Shown in pieces: positions 18,427-29,668 of a DNA stretch of 64,000 bases. Position 1 is the stretch's first letter. Each line of letters begins with the position of its first letter. The DNA lies in assembly GCF_000203815.1 (NCBI RefSeq), contig NW_004457736.1, positions 930,001-994,000 on the forward strand, in the 5' to 3' direction. This stretch comes from Cavenderia fasciculata (lineage: Eukaryota > Evosea > Eumycetozoa > Acytosteliales > Cavenderiaceae). The notes under the pieces were generated by a model. It ran no database searches. It was given only the letters and a program-made list of their open reading frames with translations, and was not told the origin of the DNA. A program made the translations under genes and the position numbers.

Positions 18427-18563
18427 AATGTGACGATAAGAGAATTAATATTCGAATTTTGTACCATTAGTAAGATGACTAGTAGACAGAAAAATAATAA
18501 CAAGATAATATGTATTTTCAGATGGTGTAACCCTATAACATGCAAGATACATCCTTTTATTAT

Positions 18564-19428
<865 letters not shown>

Positions 19429-22229
19429 ATGATTACAAAGAAAAGGAATAATAGTAATAGTAAAAGTATTTATATATTATTTATATTTTTATTATTATGT
19501 TTTACTACAATATCTATATCTATATCTATATCACAACAAGAATCAGCTGAAGATATAAAAGAAAGAATAGATAGTATAATCAATGAAAAGAGAGAGAATG
19601 AAAATCTTGTATTAGCATTAAAGAATATTTACACCAAGGCAGAAGAGTTTGGTGTAAACAAGGAGATGATAGAGTTGATCAATAGAAAAGCAACAAAGTT
19701 GGATGAATATTTGATTGATTTGAAAAAGCATTCAAAAACAAAAGAACAAGAATCATTGGATATTGAAAATGAAGATTTAAAGATGGCAGTTGCAAGATTT
19801 ATTGTTGAAATGTTATCAGAGACTGGATACAATAAACAACTATGGATTGCAGTATCGGCCATCAATACAATCGAATCACATATCAATAATGCAAAGACAA
19901 CACCACTCGAAAAACAAGCATTAAATCATTTGTTAAATGATCATGCCAAAGAACCACTTGATATCATTCGTGGTATTCAAGAACAAGTATTTGATGCTAT
20001 TGCCATTGGTCAAAGAGAAAGTGCTCCCTATACTGGTGCTGATCCTTTATTATTTAAATCTCCAAATGTTGGTAAAATTGAAAAAGAAATAGAAACAGAT
20101 GAATTGGAAGAAGAAGAAGAAGATTTTATCATTATTGAAGAAGAAGAAGAAGATTTTATCATTATTGATGAAGAAGAAGAAGAAGAAGAAGAAGATATTG
20201 AATTGGAAGAGATTGAATTGGAAGAGATGGAATCATCTGGATTAGTAGATGAAGTGGTACAAAAATTGATACAAGGAATTGGAGGTAAAGCATCACCAAT
20301 ACAAATCATTATAGATGGTGTAACTTATACAATTGATGATACAGATTCAACCGAACAACATAAAAAAGTAGAATCTTTATTAAAACAAAAAATCCAAGAT
20401 GATACATCAACTATAACTACAACTACTACTACTACTACAACAACTACTACAACTATCAATAATAATAATAATAATCCAGTAAAAGTTACATATGATTCAG
20501 TAATGGAATTAAATGGTACCAATTTTGATAAAGTATTACAAGAAAATGATTTTGTATTTGTATTATTTTATGCACCATGGTGTAGTAGATCACAAACATT
20601 ATCAATTGAAGTGGATGGAGCAAGAAAACTTTATAATAATCAATCAAAATTATCAAAACCAGTTGTATTTGCAAGAGTCAATGGATTCAAGAATCTTGAA
20701 ATAAGAGATCGTCAAAGTATTGGAGGATTCCCAGTAATACAATTGTATCGTAGAAAGGGAGGTAATGTGATTCCACGTGGACCAACACATTCAAATGTAT
20801 TGGCAAGTTTTTTGGCTCGTCAAACAATGGATCATTTGGTTAGAATAGACAAAGTAGAAGATTTGGAATCATTTATTAATATTGCAAGTAGTCATGCAGT
20901 CATTGGTATTTATCCAATGACATCGGTTGGTCAAGATTTTGAAAAATTCATTCAACTTGTAAACAAAATGGCATTTAAAACTCCATTGGCAGTGATTCAT
21001 CAAGAAACTATAATTGATCATTTAAATCATTTATATCCTTTTAGAGATGAAAAAGAGGAAAATAGTTCCAAATCTTTTGGTATTTTAAATTTATATCCAA
21101 TGGAAAATAGATTTTATTTTTTAAATCAATCAGACAATTCAAATTCAAATCATACTAGTAAATCAATTTTTAATTGGTTATTGTCTCGTAAACCAAACAT
21201 GTTTGAATTGACACCAGAAAATATGAATCGATTTACAAGTTTAAAAAAAATGATAAACCAAATGTATTATTATTTTTAAATTATACTACCGATGCAATCT
21301 CATTTTCACCAATTTATAATCAAATTGAAAAAAATGATTCAAAATCAATTCCATCCTATTTATTAGATTATTATAAATTATTAAAATCTCCTTTATTATT
21401 TAATAATTCTTTTAATTTTTTTTTTTTAGATGGGTAAGAAGAAAAAATAGAAAAAAAAAAAATATAAATATTAACTTTTTAATTTTAATTTATAGAGTAT
21501 CATATAAAGATTTTTATGAAAAATTAGGAATTGATAGATTACCTGGATTTGCAATTGTTGATTTAATCAATGAAAAACATTATATCAAATCTAGATCTTC
21601 TTCTTCTTCTTCTTCTTCTTCTTCTACTTTGGATTATGAATCAATGAAACAATTTTTATTAGATTTTAATCAAGGAAAACTTTTACATTCAACGACAAGT
21701 GATTCAAAATTTGATCAAAAAGAATTAAATATCAATATTGATAAATTGGTTTATAATCAATTTAATTCAACCATTCAAAATTTAAAAAAACCAACTTTAA
21801 TTTATTTTAATGCAAATTGTAAGTACTTGAAAAAAAAAAGAAAAGAAATCTTCATATATTAATTATTTTATTTTTAAAGGGTGTGGATTTTGTAAATTAA
21901 TGAATATTTATTTTGAAGAAGCATCAAAACAACTTGTAAAGATTTATGGTTTGGATGGTATTGATATTTATAATTATGATACAACTGTAAATAGTTGTCC
22001 TGATATTATGAAATCTAGAATCAATGGGTATCCTCATATTTCATTATTCCAAAAAGACCAAACTATTATTGATTATCAAAATACAAGAAGTGTAAAAGCT
22101 TTGGTTGATTTTGTTCAATCAAATATTGAATCTAAAAAGGAAACAAAAGAAGAAGAAAAAGATGATCATTTTATTAAAGATATTCAACAATTATCTTTAG
22201 AATTGACAGAAAAAGATTTAAATATTTAA
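19429..22229 (+). CDS. Secretory-pathway protein with two thioredoxin-like domains (PDI-related), one frame break
   Basis: Exons 19429-21433, 21496-21818 and 21880-22229 belong together. The N-terminus has a hydrophobic signal (residues about 14-36). A helical region with Glu-rich tract and a poly-Thr/Asn linker follows, then a thioredoxin fold near residues 350-460 in which the usual CxxC reads WCSRS, so its second Cys is lost. Exon 3 to 4 restores an intact site, WCGFC, split by the intron after the Asn-Trp junction (GTAAGT ... AAAG). The first long frame ends at 21279, but its continuation (PNVLLFLNYTTDA) is in another frame from the A8 run at 21243-21250. One extra A there would give 892 residues in frame. 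This may be a sequencing or assembly error or a real disruption. Redox chaperoning in the ER is inferred. Confidence 0.78.
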
Positions 22230-22330
22230 AAAAAAACAAAAAAAAAAAACAAAAATAAAAACAAGATTTTTTAAAGAAACCAACTTCATTTGACTTTTTT
22301 TTTTTTTCACAATTGAGATAATTATTAATA

Positions 22331-23891
22331 ATGGATAATAATAATATAATAACATTTTTAAGTATATTTAGAAATTTAGTAATTAGAAATCAAATATTTA
22401 AAGAGATTTTAGAATTTAAAACAACATCTACTTCAAAACCACCACTTCGATATATTAGAGGAGAATCATTGATTGATCATATTAGAGGTGGAGATTTATT
22501 AGTGATTGGTATATTTTCATTGGATTGGTCATTTATTAAACATTATTTACCTCTTGTTCAAGATGTTAGTCTTGATATACAATGTAAAGCAATTTCACAG
22601 TATTGTATGAGATTACATGCAAACCACAATACAGTTGAACAACTTTTAAAGTGGTCAAGAGATTATCAACCTGTATCATTATCGTCACCAAATAATACAA
22701 TCATGTTGGATTATATTATTGGTAAAACTGGTAATCTAGATATTGCTCAATTACTATTAGAAAGATTCCCAAATTTAAAGATATCATATAAAGCATTTGA
22801 TTGGGCTAGTTCAAATGGTCATTTAGAAAATCTTATTTGGTTAACAAACAATCAAAGAATTGGTTGTACTGTATCTGCAATGGATGATGCAGCTAAGAAT
22901 GGTCATCTAAATATAGTTCATTATCTTGATAAAACTAGAGTTGAAGGTTGTACTACAAATGCAATTGATAATGCTTCTCTAAATGGTCATTTAAATATAG
23001 TCAAAGTAAATATAAAAAGATAATAATAATAATAATATTGTATTAATACATTTTATTTTTTAATTTTCTTTTTAGTATTTAATTGAAAATAGAATTGAAG
23101 GATGTACAATTGAAGCAATGAATAATTGTGCCAAGAATGATCATTTTATGATATTTAAATATTTACATGAAAAAGGTTTTAATTGTAATGAAAAGGCAAT
23201 GAATTATTGTTGTTTGAATGGAAATTTAGAATTTCTAAAATTTATTCATCTCAATAGAACCGAAGGTTGTAGTTTTCTTGCAATGGATAATGCATCAAAG
23301 AATGGACATTTGGATATATTAAAATATTTAAAATTAAATAGAACTGAAGGATGTAAAGATGCAATGGAATATGCAATGTCTAATGGATATTTAGATATAG
23401 TGGTTTGGTTACATCAAAATATGAATCAAGAACCAATGACTGTTTATGTTGTTGCCCCAGCTAGAAATGGTCATCTAGACATTGTTGAATGGATTTTTAA
23501 ACATTATCCCGATCGTATTGGATCGGTTGTAATGGATGCAGCAGCAAGTCGTGGTCAATTACATATTGTTCAATGGTTACATCAAAACAACGGTACGGTT
23601 GGTTGTTCAAAAAATGCAATGGATATGGCTAGTATGAATGGTCATTTAAATGTAGTTCAATGGTTACATCAATATAGATCTGAAGGTTGTACAAGTCAAG
23701 CTGTCATCAATGCTATTTTCGGTCAACATTTGGATACAATTATTTGGTTATTTGAAAATAGAACAGAATGTGATCCAGAACAAGCATACAAAACTGCAAT
23801 CAATATGAATTTTCAATCTATTGCAAAATTGATTGATCAAAAATATAGAAATATTGATAGTTTTGATTCATTATTTGGAATAAATGAATAA
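22331..23891 (+). CDS. Dictyostelid ankyrin-repeat-like protein
   Basis: Exons 22331-23005 and 23076-23891 join after VK (GTAAAT ... TTTTTAG) to 496 residues. The N-terminal 60 residues (MDNNNIITFLSIFRNLVIRNQIFKEI) resemble the leader shared by a large dictyostelid family. The rest is about nine degenerate ankyrin repeats of about 33 residues with the pattern AMDxAxxNGHLxIVxxLhxxRxEGC. No other domain is visible. Ankyrin repeats bind proteins, but the partners are unknown. It lies 101 bases after the thioredoxin-domain gene on the same strand. A broken relative lies at 26213-27333. Confidence 0.85.
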
Positions 23892-23923
23892 ATAAATATA
23901 AATATATTTTATTTATTTATTTT

Positions 23924-24708
23924 CTATTCAAGATAAAAATAACCATTTGATGAACCAAGCCATTTTGAACCAGGATAGATTGAATCACAAGTACCAGAAC
24001 AAACAGTGACAGTAGTTTCATAGGAAGTACCAGATTTTAAAGAGGTAGTGTCTACTGGAATACCAAGTGTGACTTGACTATAGGATGCATAGTTTGTTAG
24101 GACATAGGCAGAGGTGAAGATGGAATTACTATTGGAATCGGTCACATTAAAAAGGACTTGACCAATACCAAGAGCGTCTTGAACATAGATGGTTGCATCG
24201 ACCTCTACTTTTTGACCACGAGTAGCATATTTGGGTGTTGATACAACTTGCTGAACATAGGCATTTGGAGCATTGTTGGTTGGGCATTGTTGAGCGACTT
24301 GACAGAAATAAATGACATCATCTTCTTTTAAAAAGTTACTAGTATACGTTGTAATACCAAATGCATTACAAACTATTAAACATATATCTTGATTTGTTAT
24401 TGTTATTTCACTACATAATGACTTTGAAAAAAGAAAAAAAGAGAATAAATAAAAAAAAGAAATAATATTATTGTTTTTGTATCTACACTTACAGAACAAC
24501 TAGAAAATGTGAAAGATTGCAAGAGTTGTTTGATTTGAGAAGATGCAGAGTTTGATTGTACAAGACAATTTTGACATTGACTAGTAGTAGATTCAACAAT
24601 TGGTTGAATATTGTTGTAGATAATTGATGATGATAAAGAACCGTAGCAGCAACAAACAATCAATGATAATAATAATACAATTGTTAAATAGATTGTATAT
24701 TTAAACAT
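23924..24708 (-). CDS. Countin-like secreted protein with saposin-B domain
   Basis: Exon 1 (24708-24493) and exon 2 (24421-23924) join in phase to 237 residues. Residues 1-24 are a signal peptide with a Leu/Ile/Val core. The next about 75 residues have the six-cysteine spacing of a SapB fold (CQNCL, SSCSSLCSE, ICLIVCNAFG, FCQVAQQCP). The C-terminal 120 residues form a beta-rich domain (GQKVEVDATIYV, YETTVTVCSGTC) like that of dictyostelid countin-family proteins, which as part of the secreted counting factor set group size during aggregation. The role is inferred from this architecture; no search was possible. Another SapB-type secreted protein is the alternative. Confidence 0.68.
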
Positions 24709-25352
24709 GTTTTTGATAAAGTATTTACTAGTAATAAATAGCTAGTATCATGCTCTTTTATATAACTTGATAAAAGTGTTGTGACCTAGAGAGCTAGATT
24801 GATTGCCCGCATTTGAGTTAAAATTACTTAGAGTCTGGGGAATTGTTCGTTTTTTAAATTTAAATTGTGAAGATTTTTGGATAATCAACAATTTAAATTG
24901 ACATCTGTACCATATGTCAATTAGCGACGTCCATCTTCAGTGACAACACCCCTTGGACTATAGCAACTTTATCGATATCTGCTCCTTTTGGTTGTAATAT
25001 AAGAAAAAGAAAGCAATAAATAAATAAAATAAAATACTATTTCATTTATTTAAAGGTTTAATTTAAAATGTATTAAAGTACTGAATCGACAGGGTTACAA
25101 GTTGTTTAAATGTGGTCGGTCATTGTAGGTACATATCTCCCATGTCCTTTAAGGAATCTTAATACACTATACTAACACATCATCTGTGGACCTAGGTAAA
25201 CTTGATCAATTTCGATGAATAGCATATTACCTATAAGGATTTGACCAAAATCGATGAAACTTGCATATAATGGTAGCCACGAGTGCGGAGATTCAGGAAA
25301 TGTTAAAAATAACGTCCCAGCTCGCCACCCATGCAATAAAGGAGCAAAATTG
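24709..25352. other. Intergenic region before tRNA-Lys(UUU)
   Basis: No gene is visible. On the minus strand, 25262-25275 reads CCGCACTCGTGGCTAC, recalling CACTCGTGGCTAT downstream of the other tRNA-Lys gene (5493-5506). This may be a conserved 3'-flank element of tRNA-Lys units. Confidence 0.4.
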
Positions 25353-25425
25353 CGCCCGATGGGGGGCTCGAACCCCCGACCACGAGGTTAAAAGCCTCGC
25401 GCTCTACCGACTGAGCTAACCGGGC
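25353..25425 (-). tRNA. tRNA-Lys (anticodon UUU)
   Basis: The 73-base cloverleaf has acceptor strands GCCCGGT and ATCGGGC with discriminator G, D arm TAGCTCAGTCGGTAGAGC, anticodon loop CTTTTAA (UUU) and T arm GGGGG TTCGAGC CCCCC. It shares its D and T arms with the tRNA-Lys(CUU) at 5362 but differs in the acceptor and anticodon stems. Together the two decode both Lys codons. Confidence 0.95.
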
Positions 25426-25474
25426 ACAGATGGTAGATGATGGCCAAATGAAATTTGCGCTATTTAAACTCGAC

Positions 25475-25509
<35 letters not shown>

Positions 25510-26212
25510 CAACTTTTTACCTCGTCCTCAATTTCGAAACTACTATTGATCCTTGTATCGAGGCAATGCCCTATACTATAATCTTCGACGAGTTTTTATA
25601 TAATATAGGTTCGCATTGATCTCGGGCACAAAGATAGGTTCGAATTAATTGTAATTCTTTTTTTGCTCTATTTTTAATCAGCTTGTAAAAAATCTCAAAA
25701 TATGCTCAAAAACATTGTAATAATAAGCAATACAGAGTGGGATGACCGGGAACAAAGGTCGGTCGTTCCCAAAAATTGTTTTTTGTTTAAATTGTCAAAA
25801 AAAAACTCACGACACCTATAGAGCGCAAGTTAAATGTGGTTTTTTTTCACAATTTTATCCTCAAAACTGTCCTTGAAAAAAGAATCAATTAGTTCTTTAT
25901 TTTATCTCTAAACTCTCTCAAGTGATATATATTTATTTCAATATATAAAAATCCTTTCATTCAAACTTTATAAAGATTTAGGAATTTTATTTATCTTCCA
26001 TATTGTTCAATATCTTTTTGTTTTACAAATTGATTCTTACATTTAAAAAAATAAAGAATGAAAAAACTCACTGGACAATTGTTGGTCTAGGTTAAAAGAT
26101 TAATTTGGCGCTAAAAATTTTAAACATGCCCAAACGAGTAAATTCATTTTAGGACCAAAATCATTCATTTTTTTAAAAGATCATCATACACACAGTAATA
26201 ATCATAATAGTA
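25426..26212. other. AT-rich intergenic region
   Basis: A long A-run (about 25478-25506) lies just upstream of the tRNA. Beyond it I see no gene or repeat that recurs in the window. The end holds the upstream region of the broken ankyrin-like gene. Confidence 0.4.
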
Positions 26213-27333
26213 ATGAATGATAATACTACTACTACTACTACTACTAGTAAAACAGAGTTATTTTCAAGATTACTAAGAAATGTGATCATTAAAAGATATA
26301 TATTCGATCAAGTTACCAAAATATCATCATTATTATTATCATCATCACACAACAATAATTCAACAATAAATAATCATTTAAAGATTTATAAATGGAGTCA
26401 ATTAAAAGATAATATTAATCAATTATCAAGATATGGATACATTGATCGAATCAAAAAAGTGTTAGACGTCAAAAACGATTGGTCTATTCAAAATATCGTT
26501 GGTCTAGAGATGGAGATTTACCATACACTCCTCATTTGATTTCTGTCATCAAGTACATAGTCAGAGATGGACACTTTAACTATGTTGAAGAGATTTATCA
26601 GACATTTTCAACAAGACTACCAGAACTATCACATACGATCATATGGAATGCAGCATTTTATAATCAAGTTGAAATATTCAAATGGATAATAGAACAATTA
26701 TCTAAACAATCAAAAGAAATGGCAATACAACTATTAGATTCATTAATAGAAGCTATTAAAAGGAGGGATCTCAAGATACAAAGGAATCGAGATGAAATCA
26801 TTGAATTAATGTTTCAATTGGTAGATACAAATTATCAAGAATCGCTGACAGAGTTTGCATGTAATCGTAGGGTACAATCATCAAATCCTTTCGATCAAAA
26901 CATGAAAATCTTGTTAGAGGTTGTTTTGATAGTTTGTTTCGAGATGTTGCATCTACTGGAAACTTGGAGATGCTCAAATATTTAATCAAAACAAATCCAC
27001 GTCAACGTAAAACATTGGAATCACATATATTGACTAGAGCAATTGTCAATGGTTCCCTACATTTTGTACAATTCCTAATTCAACATATTCTATATTGTTC
27101 TAAAACTACTTTACACACGGTAAAAAATATAAATAAATCAAAATTTTTTATTTATTATTAATCTTTTTTTTCTTTTTATTTTTTAGGCAATTGAAAGTGG
27201 AAATTTAGAAATAGTAAAATATTTATTTATAAAGTATAGGTATCCAGAATGTTTAATTGAAAGTGTAAATTATACGATTGATCATAATCGTATCGATCTA
27301 TTTAAAGAGTTGGTCTATACCACACTCTTTTAG
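26213..27333 (+). pseudogene. Ankyrin-like family gene, apparently broken by two frame changes
   Basis: The start (MNDNTTTTTTT then LFSRLLRNVIIKRYIFDQV) matches the leader of the family seen at 22331. The protein sequence continues through three frames: frame change near 26500 (from NDWSIQNI to WSRDGDLPYTP), and another near 26920 (to GCFDSLFRDVASTGNLEML). The intron near 27120-27186 still has GTAAAA and TTTTTAG, and the last exon (27187-27333) ends AIESGNLEIVKYLF to a proper TAG. No intron spans the frame changes. Either this is a young pseudogene or the sequence has two indel errors. Similar family members normally keep one frame. Confidence 0.7.
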
Positions 27334-27454
27334 ATTCAATTTAATTTAAAAGAGATCCACATTTATTAAAGAGGTACCCTTACAGAATACTTGAACCCAT
27401 TCGTCCATCTGTTTTTCCCTTTTGCCGGTGGCAAATGTGTTAAAAAAAAATGGG

Positions 27455-27712
27455 GGTATAAATAGGGGGATGCTGATTTTTTTGCATCAAAAAAGCAAGG
27501 CCCCATAGCATAGTGGTTATTGTACTTCCCTAGTAAGGAAGGGGTCTCGAGTTCGAACCTCGATGGGGCCTCAACTTTTTATTGTCTTCGGCCACAGGAT
27601 TATTTTTTTCACGTTGCCGCTATTATCTATATGTACTACACATCTGTGGCTACATTTCTATCCATTCGCCATCGAAATCCATTAAATCCCCATCTATAAA
27701 ACACCTACGACT
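27455..27712 (+). repeat. Duplicated tRNA-Thr unit, copy 2
   Basis: This block matches 14722-14979 in opposite orientation, covering a TATAAATAGGGGG upstream element, the tRNA gene and about 140 bases of 3' flank. The copies differ by scattered changes in the flanks and one indel in the tRNA. Confidence 0.8.
27499..27571 (+). tRNA. tRNA-Thr (anticodon AGU)
   Basis: The 73-base cloverleaf has acceptor strands GGCCCCA and TGGGGCC, a three-pair D stem, anticodon arm CTTCC-CTAGTAA-GGAAG (AGU), variable loop GGGTC and T arm TCGAG TTCGAAC CTCGA. All stems pair, unlike the 74-base copy at 14868. A TATAAATA box about 35 bases upstream fits a dictyostelid tRNA promoter. The downstream T-run (ACTTTTTATTG) may end transcription. 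Confidence 0.94.
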
Positions 27713-28573
27713 TCGAACCCTATTATTGGTGTATTTTTTTTTATTTCCTTTTTTTTTTTTACGAATATATTATTATGAGAGAAAATGAAATATATTTATA
27801 AATTAAATGGGTCAAAAAATTACAAACAAATTGTGAATCAGTTTTTTTAATTTATTTAATTTTTATATATTATTATGGATTTTGCCCCAAAAGAGAGTTG
27901 ATCATTAAAGTACAATTTTGGACCTCCAAGGATTGGAAGAATATGTAGATAGACAAGTTTCATTACAGACCATTGGACTGGTCATAATACCAGTGTAATT
28001 CAAAATTGTAAACAATTTGTACTCTTTAAAAATAGAGAGGACTCATTCGTCATGCAACATCATCTCAAGAGGAGAATGGCGGTGTCCAAGCTTGGATCAT
28101 TGAGACCTAAAGTTAGAGCATATACAAATACAAAGGAAATACAACAATAATGGCTATAGTGATTGTTAATTTCGACATTGTTGGAAAAGGTTGTAGTTTT
28201 CAAATTGGTGTGTGATTTGAATTGATAAGCAAATATGATTTGAATTTGATTTGATGATTAGGATCGATTTTTTTTAGTATTTAATTATATCAATTTAAAA
28301 ATTAAAATTCAAAATGTAGATTCCCAAAAAACTAAATGTTTAAAAGAAATTTAATCACAGAGGTGTTAATCTATTTTGAGATTTTAACAATTTTCTGAGT
28401 ACAAATCAATTGTGGCTATATTATCCATGTACCAAAGGTATGTTCAACTTTGATAATCAATGAAAATTTAATGTAAACAAACCAAAAGATTAAAAATAAT
28501 GTAGCTTTTATATAACAAACAATTGTCACCTATAAATAGGCGAAAAATGTTTTTCAACTCATCTAAAAAATAC
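27713..28573. other. Intergenic region with scrambled secreted-protein fragments
   Basis: AT-rich sequence with poly-T and poly-A tracts. The only recognisable content is the rearranged secreted-protein gene fragments at about 27975-28245 (listed separately). Nothing gene-like is seen from 28250 to tRNA-Asn. Confidence 0.4.
27975..28245. pseudogene. Scrambled third copy of the small secreted-protein gene
   Basis: The left part (27985-28100, plus strand) follows exon 2 of the gene at 7485: ATTCAAAATTGTAAACAATT, CATGCAACATCATCTCAAGA and GGTGTCCAAGCTTGGATCA. The right part (28105-28245) follows exon 1 and the 5' flank on the minus strand: ATGTCGAAATTAACAATCAC with signal-peptide codons. The two exons now point towards each other, so an inversion took place inside the copy. 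Sequence drift is greater than in the 18 kb copy, suggesting it is the older one. Confidence 0.75.
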
Positions 28574-28646
28574 GCTTCTATGGCTCAGTAGGCAGAGCAT
28601 GCGGCTGTTAACCGCAGGGTCGTTGGTTCGATCCCAACTAGGAGCG
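28574..28646 (+). tRNA. tRNA-Asn (anticodon GUU)
   Basis: The 73-base cloverleaf has acceptor strands GCTTCTA and TAGGAGC, D arm TGGCTCAGTAGGCAGAGCA, anticodon loop CTGTTAA (GUU) and T arm GTTGG TTCGATC CCAAC, with discriminator G. No intron is seen. A long T-run starts about 15 bases downstream, a likely Pol III terminator. Confidence 0.95.
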
Positions 28647-28891
28647 ACTTTATTGCCTGTTTTTTTTTTCGACATAGAGGATTTTTCATCATATTCTCGT
28701 TCTACTCACGATTCCCTACATTTTTATCAATCAATCATTAAAATCGAACCAATCCTGACCACAAAAACCTATTCCCGATGAAATCCTTTAAAAATTTGTT
28801 CCTTTTTTTTGCTACCACCTCTATTGTCGAGGATTTTTCATCATATTCTTGTTCTCCAAAAGATTTCCTCCATTAAAAAAAAACTTGAGTA

Positions 28892-29320
28892 ATGATTGGA
28901 AAATCTTCAAAGGTAAAACAACAACACATTGTTACATTCATGACACCACCTACTCCATACCAACAATCAGGAATCATCGATAATAGTTTCCGTGTAACTA
29001 GTTGGTCCGATGAAACAAAGGTTTTATCGGGTACAATTGATGTTATCTTTAAATCAAACTTTGAATTGGGTAAATCATATTTAGCGATCAACATTTATGA
29101 CAGGAATAACCCATTCTCGGACCACCAGACCCGCGAGAATACAATCTATAGAACAATTGTAGACTGTGGCGTCAAAGAAAAGCTTGTCACTGTATCATTT
29201 ACAGTAACTCTTTCTCGAGATGCTCGTGTCACCCTTCAAGTCTCACTTGGAATGTATTGTTCACCAAGCCACTTTGATTTAGGTATCGATGAATCTTCTG
29301 GTGAATCAACAATCACTTGA
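28892..29320 (+). CDS. Unknown 142-residue protein
   Basis: A single uninterrupted frame with codon use like the neighbouring genes. The protein has no signal peptide or TM segment. It alternates short beta-like strands (VTFMTPPTP, SFRVTSWSDETKVLSG, LVTVSFTVTLSRDARVTLQVSLG), which suggests a small beta-sandwich domain. It converges with the Roco kinase gene, leaving 108 bases between stops. I do not recognise a family and propose no function. Confidence 0.7.
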   Translation: MIGKSSKVKQQHIVTFMTPPTPYQQSGIIDNSFRVTSWSDETKVLSGTIDVIFKSNFELGKSYLAINIYDRNNPFSDHQTRENTIYRTIVDCGVKEKLVTVSFTVTLSRDARVTLQVSLGMYCSPSHFDLGIDESSGESTIT

Positions 29321-29428
29321 TTTAGTCTAAATAAATAAATGAAAATTTAATTGTTATAAATATATTTTTTTTATTTATTTAATATTACAAGCTTGGTAGG
29401 GAAAATAAATAGATAAATGTGTGTTGCC

Positions 29429-29637
29429 TTATTTCTTTTGATTACTGTTATTATTATTATTATTATTGTTACTATTAATTTTATCCAAAACAAAAGAGAC
29501 TGTTCTACGAGCATGACTTCTTAATGTACCACCTGAAGTACTTGGACTAGCTGACATTGAAATGGGTGGTAAAGATGATGATGAAGTAGATGAAGGAGTA
29601 TCTCCTTTAAGTGATGGAGTTGATAAATCATTATTAC

Positions 29638-29668
<31 letters not shown>

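Noticed and set aside
21629-22229. Idea that the 3' thioredoxin-like exons form a separate gene
   Set aside because: There is no promoter-like gap or signal peptide, and the preceding exons run in with proper splice sites once the A8 run is accounted for.
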